Shown here: positions 28,022 to 37,364 of the stretch, one piece after another
Position numbering within the stretch: position 1 is the stretch's first letter
How the letters are laid out: each line of letters opens with the position of its first letter
NCBI GenBank assembly: GCA_963747775.1
Contig: CAVVGT010000016.1
Coordinates: 558,001 to 622,000, forward strand
DNA from: JAGVSZ01 sp963747775
GTDB taxonomy: Bacteria > Pseudomonadota > Gammaproteobacteria > Burkholderiales > SG8-39
DNA: 64,000 nt
Reading direction: 5' to 3'
The notes under the pieces: model-generated
Seen by the model: only the letters and a program-made list of their open reading frames with translations
The model's database searches: none
What the model was told of the DNA's origin: nothing
Program-made: the position numbers and the translations under genes

Positions 28022-28525
28022 ATGGCCGTTCTGAACATCCTGCGCTACCCCGATCCGCGGCTTGAAAAGGTCGCCAAGCCCGTCACACGAGTCGACGACG
28101 CCATACGGCAACTCGTGCGCGACATGGCGGAGACGATGTACGCGGCTCCGGGCATCGGGCTCGCGGCCACGCAGGTTGACGTCCACGAACGGGTCATCGT
28201 GCTCGATGTGTCCGACGCCCGCGATCAGCTGGTCGTCCTGATCAACCCCGAGATCGTGGGGCTGGAGGGCGAGCAGGAGTGCGAAGAAGGGTGTCTCTCG
28301 GTGCCGGGAGTCTATGACGTTGTCAAGCGCGCCGCGAAGGTCAAAGTGCGCGCGCTGGATGGCGAAGGCCGGCCATTCGAGCTCGCCGCCGAGGGCCTCC
28401 TTGCAGTGTGCATCCAGCACGAGATGGAGCACCTTGAGGGCAAGGTTTTCGTCGAGCACCTCTCCCGTCTGAAGCAGGCGCGCATTCGGGCGAAGCTCCA
28501 AAAGCAGGAGCGCCGGAGCGCCTAA
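28022..28525 (+). CDS. def: Peptide deformylase
   Basis: Fe(II)-type peptide deformylase, which removes the N-formyl group from nascent proteins. It has 167 aa. All three motifs are present: GIGLAATQ, EEGCLSVPG and the metal-binding QHEMEHLEGK. It forms the def-fmt pair with the formyltransferase 51 bp downstream and is divergently transcribed from the LysM gene. Confidence 0.98.
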   Translation: MAVLNILRYPDPRLEKVAKPVTRVDDAIRQLVRDMAETMYAAPGIGLAATQVDVHERVIVLDVSDARDQLVVLINPEIVGLEGEQECEEGCLSVPGVYDVVKRAAKVKVRALDGEGRPFELAAEGLLAVCIQHEMEHLEGKVFVEHLSRLKQARIRAKLQKQERRSA

Positions 28526-28576
28526 GCGGGGCGACGCGCCCGCGGCACCTGGCCTACGCGTCTTAACCCGAAGGCA

Positions 28577-29542
28577 ATGCGCGTCATCTTTGCCGGCACA
28601 CCGGTGTTCGCGGTCTCGGCACTCGATGCGCTGGTGGCCGCTGGCCATGTCATAGTGTTAGTGCTTACTCAGCCAGATCGGCCAGCGGGACGCGGACTTC
28701 GAACGGCACCCAGTGCAGTAAAGGAGGCCGCCGAGCGTCACGGGATTGCGGTGCTGCAACCGCTGACGCTCAGGGAATCCGGGACGCAAGCCGCGCTGCG
28801 CGAAGCCGAGGCCGATGTGCTGGTCGTCGCCGCGTACGGACTGATCCTGCCGCAAGGGGTGCTCGATCTGCCTAGGCATGGCGCGCTCAACATCCATGCT
28901 TCCTTGCTCCCGCGCTGGCGCGGCGCGGCGCCGATTCAACGCGCACTCCTTGCCGGCGATTCCGTATCGGGCGTCTGCATCATGCAGATGGACGCCGGGC
29001 TCGACACGGGGCCGGTGCTCCTGAGCGAGGCGGTTGCCATCGTGCCCGACGAGACAGGCGGGACGCTCCAGAACAAGCTCGCTTCGCTCGGGGCAAGGCT
29101 GATCGTCACGGCTTTGGAGAGACTTTCGCGCGGAGCGGTGCAGGCGACACCGCAACCGGCCGACGGCGTCACCTACGCGCGCAAGATCGGCAAGGCCGAG
29201 GCGCGCATCGACTGGACGCGCGCCGCCGTCGAGATCGAGCGCCAAACCCGAGCGTTCAACCCCACTCCGGGTGCGCTCGCCCGATTGCGCGGTGACGACA
29301 TCAAGGTGTGGCGGGCAACGCCGGTCTCGGCCGCGGCCGGATCGCCCGGCTCGATTCTCCGCGTCGGGAGCGAGGGCATCGATGTCGCGTGCGGGGCCGG
29401 CGCCTTGAGACTCACCGAGCTGCAGCGCGCCGGCGGCAAGCGGCTGTCGGCGGACGCTTTTCTGCGCGGATGTGCCGTCGCTCTGGGCGAGTCATTCGAG
29501 GCGATCGCCCCGATTGAATCTTCGCCGCCCCACCCCATCTAA
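28577..29542 (+). CDS. fmt: Methionyl-tRNA formyltransferase
   Basis: Transfers a formyl group from 10-formyl-tetrahydrofolate to initiator Met-tRNA. It has 321 aa. The N-terminus RVIFAGTPVFAVSALDALVAAGH and catalytic HASLLPRWRGAAPIQRALLAGD (Asn-His-Asp set) are clear. A C-terminal OB-like domain contains AFNPTPGALARLRGDDIKVW. It acts with the neighbouring deformylase. Confidence 0.98.
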   Translation: MRVIFAGTPVFAVSALDALVAAGHVIVLVLTQPDRPAGRGLRTAPSAVKEAAERHGIAVLQPLTLRESGTQAALREAEADVLVVAAYGLILPQGVLDLPRHGALNIHASLLPRWRGAAPIQRALLAGDSVSGVCIMQMDAGLDTGPVLLSEAVAIVPDETGGTLQNKLASLGARLIVTALERLSRGAVQATPQPADGVTYARKIGKAEARIDWTRAAVEIERQTRAFNPTPGALARLRGDDIKVWRATPVSAAAGSPGSILRVGSEGIDVACGAGALRLTELQRAGGKRLSADAFLRGCAVALGESFEAIAPIESSPPHPI

Positions 29543-29589
29543 CGGGTCGCGGCAGCACGCGCAAGACGCTAGGTATTTTGGAGGAACGC

Positions 29590-30432
29590 ATGTTCGGCAA
29601 CTGGCTCAAGACCGGCATCCTGATGGCGGGCATCGTCGCCCTGTTCGGGGTGCTGGGCGGCGCCATCGGCGGGCAACAGGGGATGCTGATCGCGCTCGTA
29701 GTCGGCGGCGCGATGAACCTCTTCGCCTACTGGTTCTCCGACAAGCTGGTGCTGCGCATGTACAACGCCCAGGAGGTCGACGAGACCTCGGCGCCGCAGC
29801 TCTACGGCATGGTGCAGGAGCTCGCCGGCCGCGCGGGTCTGCCGATGCCGCGCGTGTATCTCATCGACGAGGCGCAGCCCAATGCATTCGCGACCGGGCG
29901 CGACCCGGAACATGCTGCGGTCGCGGCCACCACCGGCATCCTCCAGCTCCTCGCACCGCGCGAGATGCGCGGCGTCATGGCGCACGAGCTGGCTCACGTC
30001 AGGCATCGGGACATCCTCATTTCGACGATCTCGGCGACGGTTGCCGGGGCAATCTCGACGCTCGCGAACTTCGGGATGTTCTTCTCGGGGAGCCATACCC
30101 GCGAGAACGGTGGCAACCCGCTGCTCGCGATTTTGGTCATGGTCTTCGCACCGATCGCCGCGATGCTGATCCAGTTCGCGATCTCGCGCACGCGCGAGTT
30201 CGGCGCCGACCGGGGTGGCGCCGAGATATCGGGCGATCCGAATGCGCTCGCCGACGCGCTGGCCAAGATCGACGCCTATGCGCGCGGGATTCCCATGCCG
30301 ATCGCCGAGGCGCACCCGGCGACTGGACAGATGATGATCATCAATCCCTTGTCGGGTGGCAGCCTGAAAGGGCTGTTCAGCACCCACCCGACGACCGAGG
30401 AACGCGTCGCGCGACTGCGCGCGATGCGATAG
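29590..30432 (+). CDS. htpX: Membrane zinc metalloprotease HtpX
   Basis: M48-family membrane protease involved in membrane-protein quality control, 280 aa. Two N-terminal membrane segments (about residues 5-55), zinc motif VMAHELAHVRHRD (HExxH) and a second hydrophobic region near residues 145-200 fit HtpX. A further conserved element is FGADRGGAEISG, supplying the third zinc ligand. The ATG at 29590 follows a GGAGG ribosome-binding site at 29580-29584. Confidence 0.96.
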   Translation: MFGNWLKTGILMAGIVALFGVLGGAIGGQQGMLIALVVGGAMNLFAYWFSDKLVLRMYNAQEVDETSAPQLYGMVQELAGRAGLPMPRVYLIDEAQPNAFATGRDPEHAAVAATTGILQLLAPREMRGVMAHELAHVRHRDILISTISATVAGAISTLANFGMFFSGSHTRENGGNPLLAILVMVFAPIAAMLIQFAISRTREFGADRGGAEISGDPNALADALAKIDAYARGIPMPIAEAHPATGQMMIINPLSGGSLKGLFSTHPTTEERVARLRAMR

Positions 30433-30457
30433 CGCTTCGAGCGCCCCCGCCGCGCCG

Positions 30458-30487
30458 AGCGCCGGCACCGGCCGGCGCTTTCCTTTC
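30458..30487 (+). terminator. Terminator after htpX
   Basis: Arms AGCGCCGG (30458-30465) and CCGGCGCT (30472-30479) form an 8-bp stem with a short loop, followed by TTCCTTTC. It sits 26 bp after the htpX stop, so htpX is probably insulated from rsmB. The T-run is interrupted by two C. Confidence 0.65.
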
Positions 30488-30511
30488 GCAGGGCCGGTGC
30501 ACCGCTATAAT
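30484..30511 (+). promoter_or_regulatory. Possible sigma-70 promoter for the rsmB-ntrYX cluster
   Basis: A consensus -10 box TATAAT at 30506-30511 lies about 20 bp before the rsmB GTG. The -35 candidate around 30484 (TTTCGC) is poor. It follows the htpX terminator directly, which fits a new transcription unit. Confidence 0.45.
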
Positions 30512-30531
30512 CCGCGCGCTCGCCCCACCCC

Positions 30532-31806
30532 GTGCCGCAGTCCCAGCCCCTAGCCGATACGCTTGCAGCCGCAAGTCGCATCGTCGCGCGGGTGATTGCG
30601 GGCCGGAGCCTCGGCGCAACGCTCGCCGCCACCGACGGCGCGGCCGAGCGCGGCCGATCAGCAATCACCGATGCCGTCTACGGCACCCTGCGCGACTATG
30701 GCGCACCCGACGCCATCGTGGATGCGCTGGCGCGCAAAGGCGCCCCCGCCCCCGAGCTGCGCGCGCTGCTCCTCTGCGCGCTCCATGAGCTGCGCCACGA
30801 ACGGCGCGCGCCACACGTCATCGTGGACCAGGCGGTTGCGGCATGCGGACGCCTCGGGCACGGCCGCGCGCGGGGGTTCGTCAATGCGACCCTGCGCAAT
30901 TACCTCCGCCGCCGCGAGGTGCTCGAACGCGATGCGAAGCGCGAGGACTCCGGACGCTTTGGCTATCCGCAATGGTGGATCGCTCGGGTGCGCGAGGCCT
31001 ATCCCGATGCCTGGCCGGCGGTTCTCGCCGCTGGCAACACACACCCGCCGCTGACCCTGCGGGTCAACCGGCGGCGTGCGAGCGCGGATGGGATGCTTGC
31101 GAGACTCGACGCAGAGGCCATCGAAGCGCGCCGCGTCGGAGAGTGGGCCATCCGGCTGGTCAAGCCTCGGCCGGTGAAGGGGATTCCCGGCTTTGCCGAG
31201 GGCGAGGTGTCGGTGCAGGACGCAGGAGCACAGCTGGCCGGTCCAATCCTCGCGCCCCGCGACGGCATGCGCGTCCTTGACGCGTGCGCGGCGCCAGGCG
31301 GGAAGACCGGTCATCTCGCCGAACTCGCAGACGCGGACCTCGTCGCCCTCGATCGCGACCCCGCGCGTCTGGGCGCCATCGTGGCCAATCTTGCCCGCCT
31401 CGGACTGCGTGCGGACGTGCGCCAGGCCGACGCGGCGGACCTGGACGCGTGGTGGGACCATCGGCCGTTCGACCGCGTTCTCGCCGACGTGCCTTGCAGC
31501 GCCTCGGGCGTCGTGCGGCGTCATCCCGACATCAAATGGCTGCGGCGCGCCGGCGACCTGCGGGGATTCGCCCGCGAGCAGTCGCGCCTGCTCGACGCGC
31601 TGTGGCAGGTGCTCGCGCCGGGTGGTAAATTGCTCTACGCCACGTGCTCGCTGTTTCCCGAAGAGAACGATTCGGTGCTGGCGGAGTTCGTCGCGCGCCG
31701 CGGCGACGCCCGACGGCTCGACCTCCCCGGGCTGGCGGGCGGACAGCTCTTGCCGGATGACGACCGCGACGGTTTCTTCTACGCCCTCCTCGAGAAGACG
31801 CGCTGA
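30532..31806 (+). CDS. rsmB: 16S rRNA (cytosine-C5) methyltransferase RsmB
   Basis: RsmB (Fmu/Sun) methylates C967 of 16S rRNA. It has 424 aa. A NusB-like N-terminal helical domain (about residues 1-140) precedes a SAM-dependent domain. The SAM site is VLDACAAPGGKTGHLAEL, and the two catalytic cysteine motifs are ADVPCSASGVVRRHPDIKW and YATCSLFPEEN. The start is a GTG. It heads the unit continuing into DUF4390 and ntrYX, the usual betaproteobacterial order. Confidence 0.97.
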   Translation: MPQSQPLADTLAAASRIVARVIAGRSLGATLAATDGAAERGRSAITDAVYGTLRDYGAPDAIVDALARKGAPAPELRALLLCALHELRHERRAPHVIVDQAVAACGRLGHGRARGFVNATLRNYLRRREVLERDAKREDSGRFGYPQWWIARVREAYPDAWPAVLAAGNTHPPLTLRVNRRRASADGMLARLDAEAIEARRVGEWAIRLVKPRPVKGIPGFAEGEVSVQDAGAQLAGPILAPRDGMRVLDACAAPGGKTGHLAELADADLVALDRDPARLGAIVANLARLGLRADVRQADAADLDAWWDHRPFDRVLADVPCSASGVVRRHPDIKWLRRAGDLRGFAREQSRLLDALWQVLAPGGKLLYATCSLFPEENDSVLAEFVARRGDARRLDLPGLAGGQLLPDDDRDGFFYALLEKTR

Positions 31807-31886
31807 ACCATGAGGAACGACGTGACGATGCGCGCCGGCAAGGCTCCCGAGCTCGTCGGGCGCGCTCGATCGCAGCCTGCGTGCCG

Positions 31887-32462
31887 ATGACGCGCCGGGC
31901 GCTGACGTGGCTCGCGCTCGTCCTGGCGTTCGTTGCGCGCGGTGCGGCGGCGCAGGAGATCGAAGTCCGCGACGCGCGGCTCGTCGGCGCCGAGGATGGC
32001 ATCGTCCTCAGCGCCGACTTTGAGCTCGACCTCACTTCGCGCCTCGAGGACGCCCTCGCCAAGGGCGTCCCGCTGTACTTCGTGGTCGAGTTCGAGATCT
32101 TTCGGCCACGCTGGTACTGGCTCGACGAGCGCATCGGCGTGGCCTCGCGCTCGACACGGCTCTCGTTCCACGCGCTCACCCGCACCTACCGGCTCGCGTC
32201 AGGCGCGCTGCACCAGAGCTTCGCCACGCTCGACGAAGCGCTACGCGCGCTATCTCGGGTTCGCGGGTGGCCGGTACTTCCGAAGGGGGCCCTGACGCCG
32301 GATACCGTTTATGTCGCCTATTGCCGGATGCGCCTCGATACGACCCAGTTGCCGAAGCCGTTTCAGGTGAGCGCACTCGCGAACCGCGAGTGGACGCTGA
32401 CCTCGCACTGGAAGAAATGGGAAGTGAACGGAACGATCGAGCAGGCGGAGGCGGCGCGATGA
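31887..32462 (+). CDS. Exported DUF4390 protein
   Basis: Secreted protein of 191 aa with a signal peptide (residues 1-23, ending ARGAAAQ) and a DUF4390-type body: IEVRDARLVGAEDGIVLSAD near the start and LTSHWKKW at the end. Its function is unknown. The stop overlaps the ntrY start (ATGA), and the family is found next to ntrY in many betaproteobacteria, hinting at a role in periplasmic or envelope sensing. I take ATG 31887 over the GTG six bases upstream because the signal peptide is then standard. Confidence 0.88.
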   Translation: MTRRALTWLALVLAFVARGAAAQEIEVRDARLVGAEDGIVLSADFELDLTSRLEDALAKGVPLYFVVEFEIFRPRWYWLDERIGVASRSTRLSFHALTRTYRLASGALHQSFATLDEALRALSRVRGWPVLPKGALTPDTVYVAYCRMRLDTTQLPKPFQVSALANREWTLTSHWKKWEVNGTIEQAEAAR

Positions 32463-34567
32463 CCTACGCGCTCATCGTCAGCGCGGCGCTCGGGGCAATC
32501 CTGCTGTTCCTGCTCGCGGTCGCGAGCGCGAACACCTCTCTCTTTGCGCAGCACTACCCGTTGTTGCTCATCCTCAACGGTGTGATCGCCGTGGCGCTGG
32601 TTGCACTGGTGGGTTATCAGCTCTGGCGGCTGCGGCGTGCGTTGCGCGCGAAAGTGTTCGGCTCGCGGCTCACGCTACGGCTGCTCCTCCTGTTCGTCGT
32701 GATGGCAATCGTCCCCGGCGCCCTCGTGTACACCGTTTCCCTGCAGTTCCTCGCCAAGAGCATCGAGTCGTGGTTCGACGTGCGCGTCGATAATGCGCTG
32801 GAGAGCGGACTTTCGCTCGGCCGCGACGCGCTCGACGCGATGCTCGAGGAGCTGCGCGGCAAGGCGCGCGTCATGGCGCTGGAGCTCGGCGATCTACCTC
32901 CGGCGCAGCAGCCTATCGCGCTCAACCGGCTGCGCGAGCAGGCTGGCGTCGACGACGCGATGCTGGTCGGCTCCGGCGGCTCCGTGATCGCGGGGGCGAG
33001 CCGGGAGTTCGCGAAGCTCGTGCCCGAGGCCCCGCCAGCGCCGGTCCTGCGGCAGGCGCGCGGCGGGCGGCCCTACGCTGCGATCGAGGCGCTCGGAGAG
33101 AAGGGGCTCGTGCTCCGGGTGGTCGTGCCGATCGGAGGAACGGCGATCGCGGACGAGGCGCGACTCCTGCAACTCACGCATGCAGTCCCGCCGGTGGTCG
33201 CCGAGAAGGCCGAAACCGTGCAGTCGGTCTACCGCGACTACAAGGAGCTCTCGCTTCTGCGCGCCGGCCTGAAGCGGATCTATATCCTCACGCTCACCCT
33301 CACGTTGCTGCTCGCTCTGTTCTCGGCCATCGCGCTCGCATTCATCCTGAGCCGACGCCTGTCGGAGCCGCTCGCCGAGCTCGCCGAGTCGACGCTCGCG
33401 GTCGCGCGGGGCGACTTCAGCCACCGGCCGCGCGTGACCAGTCGCGACGAGCTGGGCATCCTTACGCGCTCGTTCAACAGCATGATCGGGCAGCTCGACG
33501 ACGCGCGCGCCGCGGCCGAAGCGAACCGCGAGCAAGTCGAGAGCGCTCGCGCGCACCTCGAGAACATTCTCGCGAACCTGTCGGCCGGCGTGCTCACCTT
33601 CGACGAGACGTTCAGGCTGCAGGTCGCCAATCACGGTGCAGCGGCGATCCTCGGCGAGGAGGTCGTCGCCTGCATCGGCGGACCGCTCGGAGGCTCCGCG
33701 GCGCTCGAGGTGCTGGCCGAGGCGATCAGGGACGGGTTCGGCGCGGAGCACACGCCGGGCGCGTGGCAGCGGGAGCTGGATATCGAGGGACGCGGGATCA
33801 CGATCCTGGTGCGCGGCTCGCGTCTGCCGGGCGGCGGCGGGTACGTCGTGGTGTTCGACGACGTGACACAGCTCATCGCCGCGCAGCGCGCCACCGCATG
33901 GGGCGAGGTCGCGCGCCGGCTCGCCCACGAGATCAAGAATCCGCTCACGCCGATCCAGCTCTCCGCGGAGCGGCTGCAGGTCAAGCTCGCGGACAAGCTT
34001 GCCCCGCCCGAGGCCCAGGCGCTGGCGCGCGCGACCGAGACGATCGTCAACCAGGTCGCAGCCATGAAATCGATGGTCGACGACTTCCGCGACTATGCGC
34101 GCATGCCGGCGCCGAGCCTCGGCGCCCTCGATCTGAACCGGTTGGTCGGCGAGGTGCTCGTGCTGTACGACCATTCGCCGGCACGCATTACGGCGGGGCT
34201 CGACCCGTCGCTGCCCCGGGTGCGCGGCGACGCCGCGCAGCTGCGGCAGGTGATCCACAACCTCCTGCAGAACGCCGAGGACGCGCTCGCCGGGAATGCC
34301 GACGCGTGTATCGAGGTACGGACCGAGCGCGCGGGCGAGCGCGTGCGGCTCGCGATCAGCGACAACGGAGGGGGCTTCGCCGAGTCGATCATGAAGCGCG
34401 CGTTCGAGCCGTACGTGACCACCAAGCCGAAGGGCACCGGACTCGGGCTTGCGATCGTGAAGAAGATCATCGACGAGCATCACGGCTCGGTGAGCATCGA
34501 GAACCGCGCCGGAGAGGCCGGTCGCGGCGGCGCAGCCGTCACGATCGCGCTGCCGCTCGCGGCGTAG
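32459..34567 (+). CDS. ntrY: Sensor histidine kinase NtrY
   Basis: Membrane histidine kinase, 702 aa, that should phosphorylate NtrX. Two N-terminal membrane helices (about 1-65) and another (about residues 75-100) bound an external sensor region, with a final helix near 275-300. A HAMP domain (SRRLSEPLAELAESTLAVARGDFSH), a PAS-like domain, the phospho-acceptor motif RRLAHEIKNPLTPIQLSAERL and an ATPase domain ending GTGLGLAIVKKIIDEHHG follow. It overlaps DUF4390 by 4 bp and is 13 bp before ntrX. The signal sensed is not evident. Confidence 0.95.
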   Translation: MTYALIVSAALGAILLFLLAVASANTSLFAQHYPLLLILNGVIAVALVALVGYQLWRLRRALRAKVFGSRLTLRLLLLFVVMAIVPGALVYTVSLQFLAKSIESWFDVRVDNALESGLSLGRDALDAMLEELRGKARVMALELGDLPPAQQPIALNRLREQAGVDDAMLVGSGGSVIAGASREFAKLVPEAPPAPVLRQARGGRPYAAIEALGEKGLVLRVVVPIGGTAIADEARLLQLTHAVPPVVAEKAETVQSVYRDYKELSLLRAGLKRIYILTLTLTLLLALFSAIALAFILSRRLSEPLAELAESTLAVARGDFSHRPRVTSRDELGILTRSFNSMIGQLDDARAAAEANREQVESARAHLENILANLSAGVLTFDETFRLQVANHGAAAILGEEVVACIGGPLGGSAALEVLAEAIRDGFGAEHTPGAWQRELDIEGRGITILVRGSRLPGGGGYVVVFDDVTQLIAAQRATAWGEVARRLAHEIKNPLTPIQLSAERLQVKLADKLAPPEAQALARATETIVNQVAAMKSMVDDFRDYARMPAPSLGALDLNRLVGEVLVLYDHSPARITAGLDPSLPRVRGDAAQLRQVIHNLLQNAEDALAGNADACIEVRTERAGERVRLAISDNGGGFAESIMKRAFEPYVTTKPKGTGLGLAIVKKIIDEHHGSVSIENRAGEAGRGGAAVTIALPLAA

Positions 34568-34580
34568 GGCAAGGACCGAA

Positions 34581-35822
34581 ATGGCAACGATTCTGGTGGT
34601 CGACGACGAAGTCGGGATCCGCGAGCTCCTCTCGGAGATTCTTTCGGACGAGGGGCACACGGTGCGCCTCGCCGAGCACGCCACCGCGGCACGCGAAGCC
34701 CGCGCGCGCGAGCGGCCCGATCTGGTGCTGCTTGACATCTGGATGCCGGACACCGATGGCATCTCGCTCCTGAAAGAATGGGCAGCCGGAGGCCAGCTCA
34801 CGATGCCGGTGGTGGTGATGTCGGGCCACGCGACCATCGACACCGCGGTCGAAGCGACGCGCATTGGGGCTCTGGACTTCCTCGAGAAGCCCATTGCGAT
34901 GCAGAAACTCCTCGCGACGGTCAAGCGGGCGCTGCGGGCAGGCGAGACGCGCGCCGAGGCGCGGCTCTCGCTGGCGAACCTCGGGCGGTCCGCCCCGATC
35001 GCCGATCTGCGCAAGCGACTCGCGCAGCTTTCGCAGGCCGGCGCGTCGCTCCTGTTGCGCGGGGAGCCGGGCGTCATGCCCGATCTCTACGGGCGCGCGC
35101 TCCAGCACCCGGGCACGCCGTGGGTGAACGCCGCGCCGGGGCTCGCCGAATCCCCGGAGGATCTGCTCGGACAGGCCAGCGGCGGCATCCTGTTCGTCGA
35201 GAATCTGGCGGCCCTCAGCCGGCTGCAGCAGAAGAATCTCGCGTTCATCGCGGCGCGCGGCGAGCGGCAGAAAGTCCGGATCGTCTCGTTCACCGCCGAG
35301 GATCCGCGCCGGTTGACCGACGAGCGCGGATTCGACGCGACCCTGCTCGCGCAGCTGTCGCAACTCGTGCTGATGCTGCCTGCGCTGCGCCAGCACTCCG
35401 AGGACATTCCCGAGCTCGCGACGATGCTGCTCGCGCAGTACGTGGAGGCGCGGTTCTGCCCCCCGCGCGAATTTTCCACCGCGGCGCTCAATCTGCTGCG
35501 GAACTTCACGTGGCCGCGCAACCTCGAGGAGCTGCAGCAGGTCGTGCGCAGCGCGGCCCTCGCGGCGCTGCACGACGAGATCGGGGTCGAGGACGTAGAG
35601 CGGGTATTGCTCGCTCCCCAGTCCGAGCCCGTCGCCGCCGGGCTGCCGCTCGACCTCCCGCTGCGCGAGGCGCGCGAGGCGTTCGAGCGCGCCTACTTCG
35701 AGCACCACCTGGCGCGCGATGGGTCGATCAGCCGGCTCGCGGAACGGGCTGGCCTGGAACGGACGCACCTGTACCGCAAGCTGAAGCAGCTCGGGATCGG
35801 CCCGGCGAAAAAGGAAGAGTAG
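34581..35822 (+). CDS. ntrX: NtrX-type response regulator with degenerate AAA+ domain
   Basis: Response regulator, 413 aa. The receiver domain (about 1-120) has the phospho-acceptor aspartate in DLVLLDIWMPDTDG. The C-terminal Fis-type helix-turn-helix is LAERAGLERTHLYRKLKQLGI. The central region aligns with sigma-54 activator ATPases but is broken as an ATPase. The Walker A position reads RGEPGVMPDLY with no GK; the stretch that should contain GAFTGA is missing; Walker B reads GGILFVENL instead of GGTLFLDEI. It probably regulates by DNA binding without driving sigma-54 open-complex formation. I believe this form is widespread in betaproteobacterial NtrX. Confidence 0.93.
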   Translation: MATILVVDDEVGIRELLSEILSDEGHTVRLAEHATAAREARARERPDLVLLDIWMPDTDGISLLKEWAAGGQLTMPVVVMSGHATIDTAVEATRIGALDFLEKPIAMQKLLATVKRALRAGETRAEARLSLANLGRSAPIADLRKRLAQLSQAGASLLLRGEPGVMPDLYGRALQHPGTPWVNAAPGLAESPEDLLGQASGGILFVENLAALSRLQQKNLAFIAARGERQKVRIVSFTAEDPRRLTDERGFDATLLAQLSQLVLMLPALRQHSEDIPELATMLLAQYVEARFCPPREFSTAALNLLRNFTWPRNLEELQQVVRSAALAALHDEIGVEDVERVLLAPQSEPVAAGLPLDLPLREAREAFERAYFEHHLARDGSISRLAERAGLERTHLYRKLKQLGIGPAKKEE

Positions 35823-35899
35823 ACGGGCATTGGCGGTGCGCGCGGCGCCTCCTAGGACGCCAATGAGCATAGAATCCGCGCGCTGATCAGGGAGCGACA

Positions 35900-37327
35900 G
35901 TGAAAATCCTCATCCTGGGCGCCGGCCAGGTCGGCTCGACGCTCGCCGAGAGTCTCGTCTCCGAGCAGAACGACATTACCGTCGTCGACATCGATTCGAC
36001 GCGACTGAAGGATCTCCAGGACCAGCTCGATTTGCGCACGGTCGTCGGTTTCGCCGCGCATCCGAGCACGCTGACCGAGGCCGGCATCGAGGATACCGAC
36101 CTCCTGATCGCGGTCACGCAGTCGGACGAAACCAATCTCGCCGCGTGCAAGGTAGGCAAGATGCTGTTCAATGTGCCCACGCGGATCGCGCGCGTGCGCT
36201 CGCGCAGCATTCTCGCACACCCGGAGCTTCTCGCCGACGACGGGTTCGCGGTCGACTATGCGATCAGCCCCGAGGATATCGTTACCGAGGCGATCAGCCG
36301 GCTGATCGAATTCCCCGAAGCGCTGCAGGTGCTCGATTTCGCGGGCGGCCGCGTGACGATGGTGGCGGTCCGGGCGGTGGAGGGCGGACCGCTCGTGGGC
36401 CTTCCCCTGAAGGACATGCGCAAGCATCTGACCAACGTCGATGCGCGCGTGACGGCGATCTTCCGCGGCGACCAGGCGATCATCCCCGACGGCGACACCG
36501 TCGTGAAGGCCGGCGACGAGGTGTTCTGCATCGCCGACACCGAGCACATCCGGCAGGTTATGCGCGAGCTGCGCAAGATGGACAAGCCGGTGAAGCGCGT
36601 GATGATCGCCGGCGGGGGCAACATCGGGCTGCGCCTCGCCCTGACGCTGGAGGCCGACTATCAGGTCAAGATCATCGAGTTCGACAAGCGCCGGGCGGAG
36701 CACATCGCCAACCGCCTCGACTCGGCACTGGTCCTGCAGGGCGACGCGACGGACGAGGAGCTGCTCGAGAGCGAGAACATCGGCGAGATGGACCTCTTCC
36801 TCTCGCTTACGAACGACGACGAGAACAACATCATGAGCGCGCTGCTCGCCAAGCGAATGGGCGCGCGCCGGGTCGTCGCGCTGATCAACCGCCGCTCCTA
36901 CGCCGACCTGATGCAGGGCGGCCAGATCGATATCGCGATCTCACCCGCCCAAGCGACCATCGGCAAGCTCCTGCAGCACATTCGCCGCGGCGACGTCGCG
37001 GCGGTGCACAGCCTGCGGCGCGGGGCCGCCGAGGCGCTCGAGCTCATCGCCCACGGCGACGAGAAGACCTGCAAAGTGATCGGCAAGAAGGTCGAGGACA
37101 TCGAGCTGCCGCGCGGCGCGGCGATCGGGGCGATCGTGCGCGCGCTACCGCGGCCGGAGGTGGTGCGCAAGAGCGACCTCGTGGCGACCGAGCGGACGAG
37201 CGAGGTGGTCATGGCGCATCACGACACCGTTATCCGACCCGACGACCACGTCATCATGTTCCTCGCCAACAAGCGCATGATCCCGCGAGTCGAGAAGCTG
37301 TTCCAGGTCGGGTACAGCTTCATCTAG
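35900..37327 (+). CDS. trkA: Trk potassium uptake peripheral protein TrkA
   Basis: Cytoplasmic NAD(H)-binding regulator of the TrkH potassium channel, 475 aa. It has two tandem RCK units, each starting with a Rossmann motif (ILGAGQVGSTLAESL at residue 4 and MIAGGGNIGLRLALTL near residue 234). Each unit is followed by a TrkA-C domain. The start is GTG at 35900. It is 37 bp upstream of trkH and forms a two-gene unit with it. Confidence 0.97.
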   Translation: MKILILGAGQVGSTLAESLVSEQNDITVVDIDSTRLKDLQDQLDLRTVVGFAAHPSTLTEAGIEDTDLLIAVTQSDETNLAACKVGKMLFNVPTRIARVRSRSILAHPELLADDGFAVDYAISPEDIVTEAISRLIEFPEALQVLDFAGGRVTMVAVRAVEGGPLVGLPLKDMRKHLTNVDARVTAIFRGDQAIIPDGDTVVKAGDEVFCIADTEHIRQVMRELRKMDKPVKRVMIAGGGNIGLRLALTLEADYQVKIIEFDKRRAEHIANRLDSALVLQGDATDEELLESENIGEMDLFLSLTNDDENNIMSALLAKRMGARRVVALINRRSYADLMQGGQIDIAISPAQATIGKLLQHIRRGDVAAVHSLRRGAAEALELIAHGDEKTCKVIGKKVEDIELPRGAAIGAIVRALPRPEVVRKSDLVATERTSEVVMAHHDTVIRPDDHVIMFLANKRMIPRVEKLFQVGYSFI

Positions 37328-37364
37328 CCGCCTCCGGGCCGTCCTCCGCACCCGGCGCCTCCCG

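Noticed and set aside
32894..35077. A 727-codon minus-strand frame opposite ntrY and ntrX
   Set aside because: Composition is that of an antisense shadow, spans two well-supported genes and has no recognisable domain.
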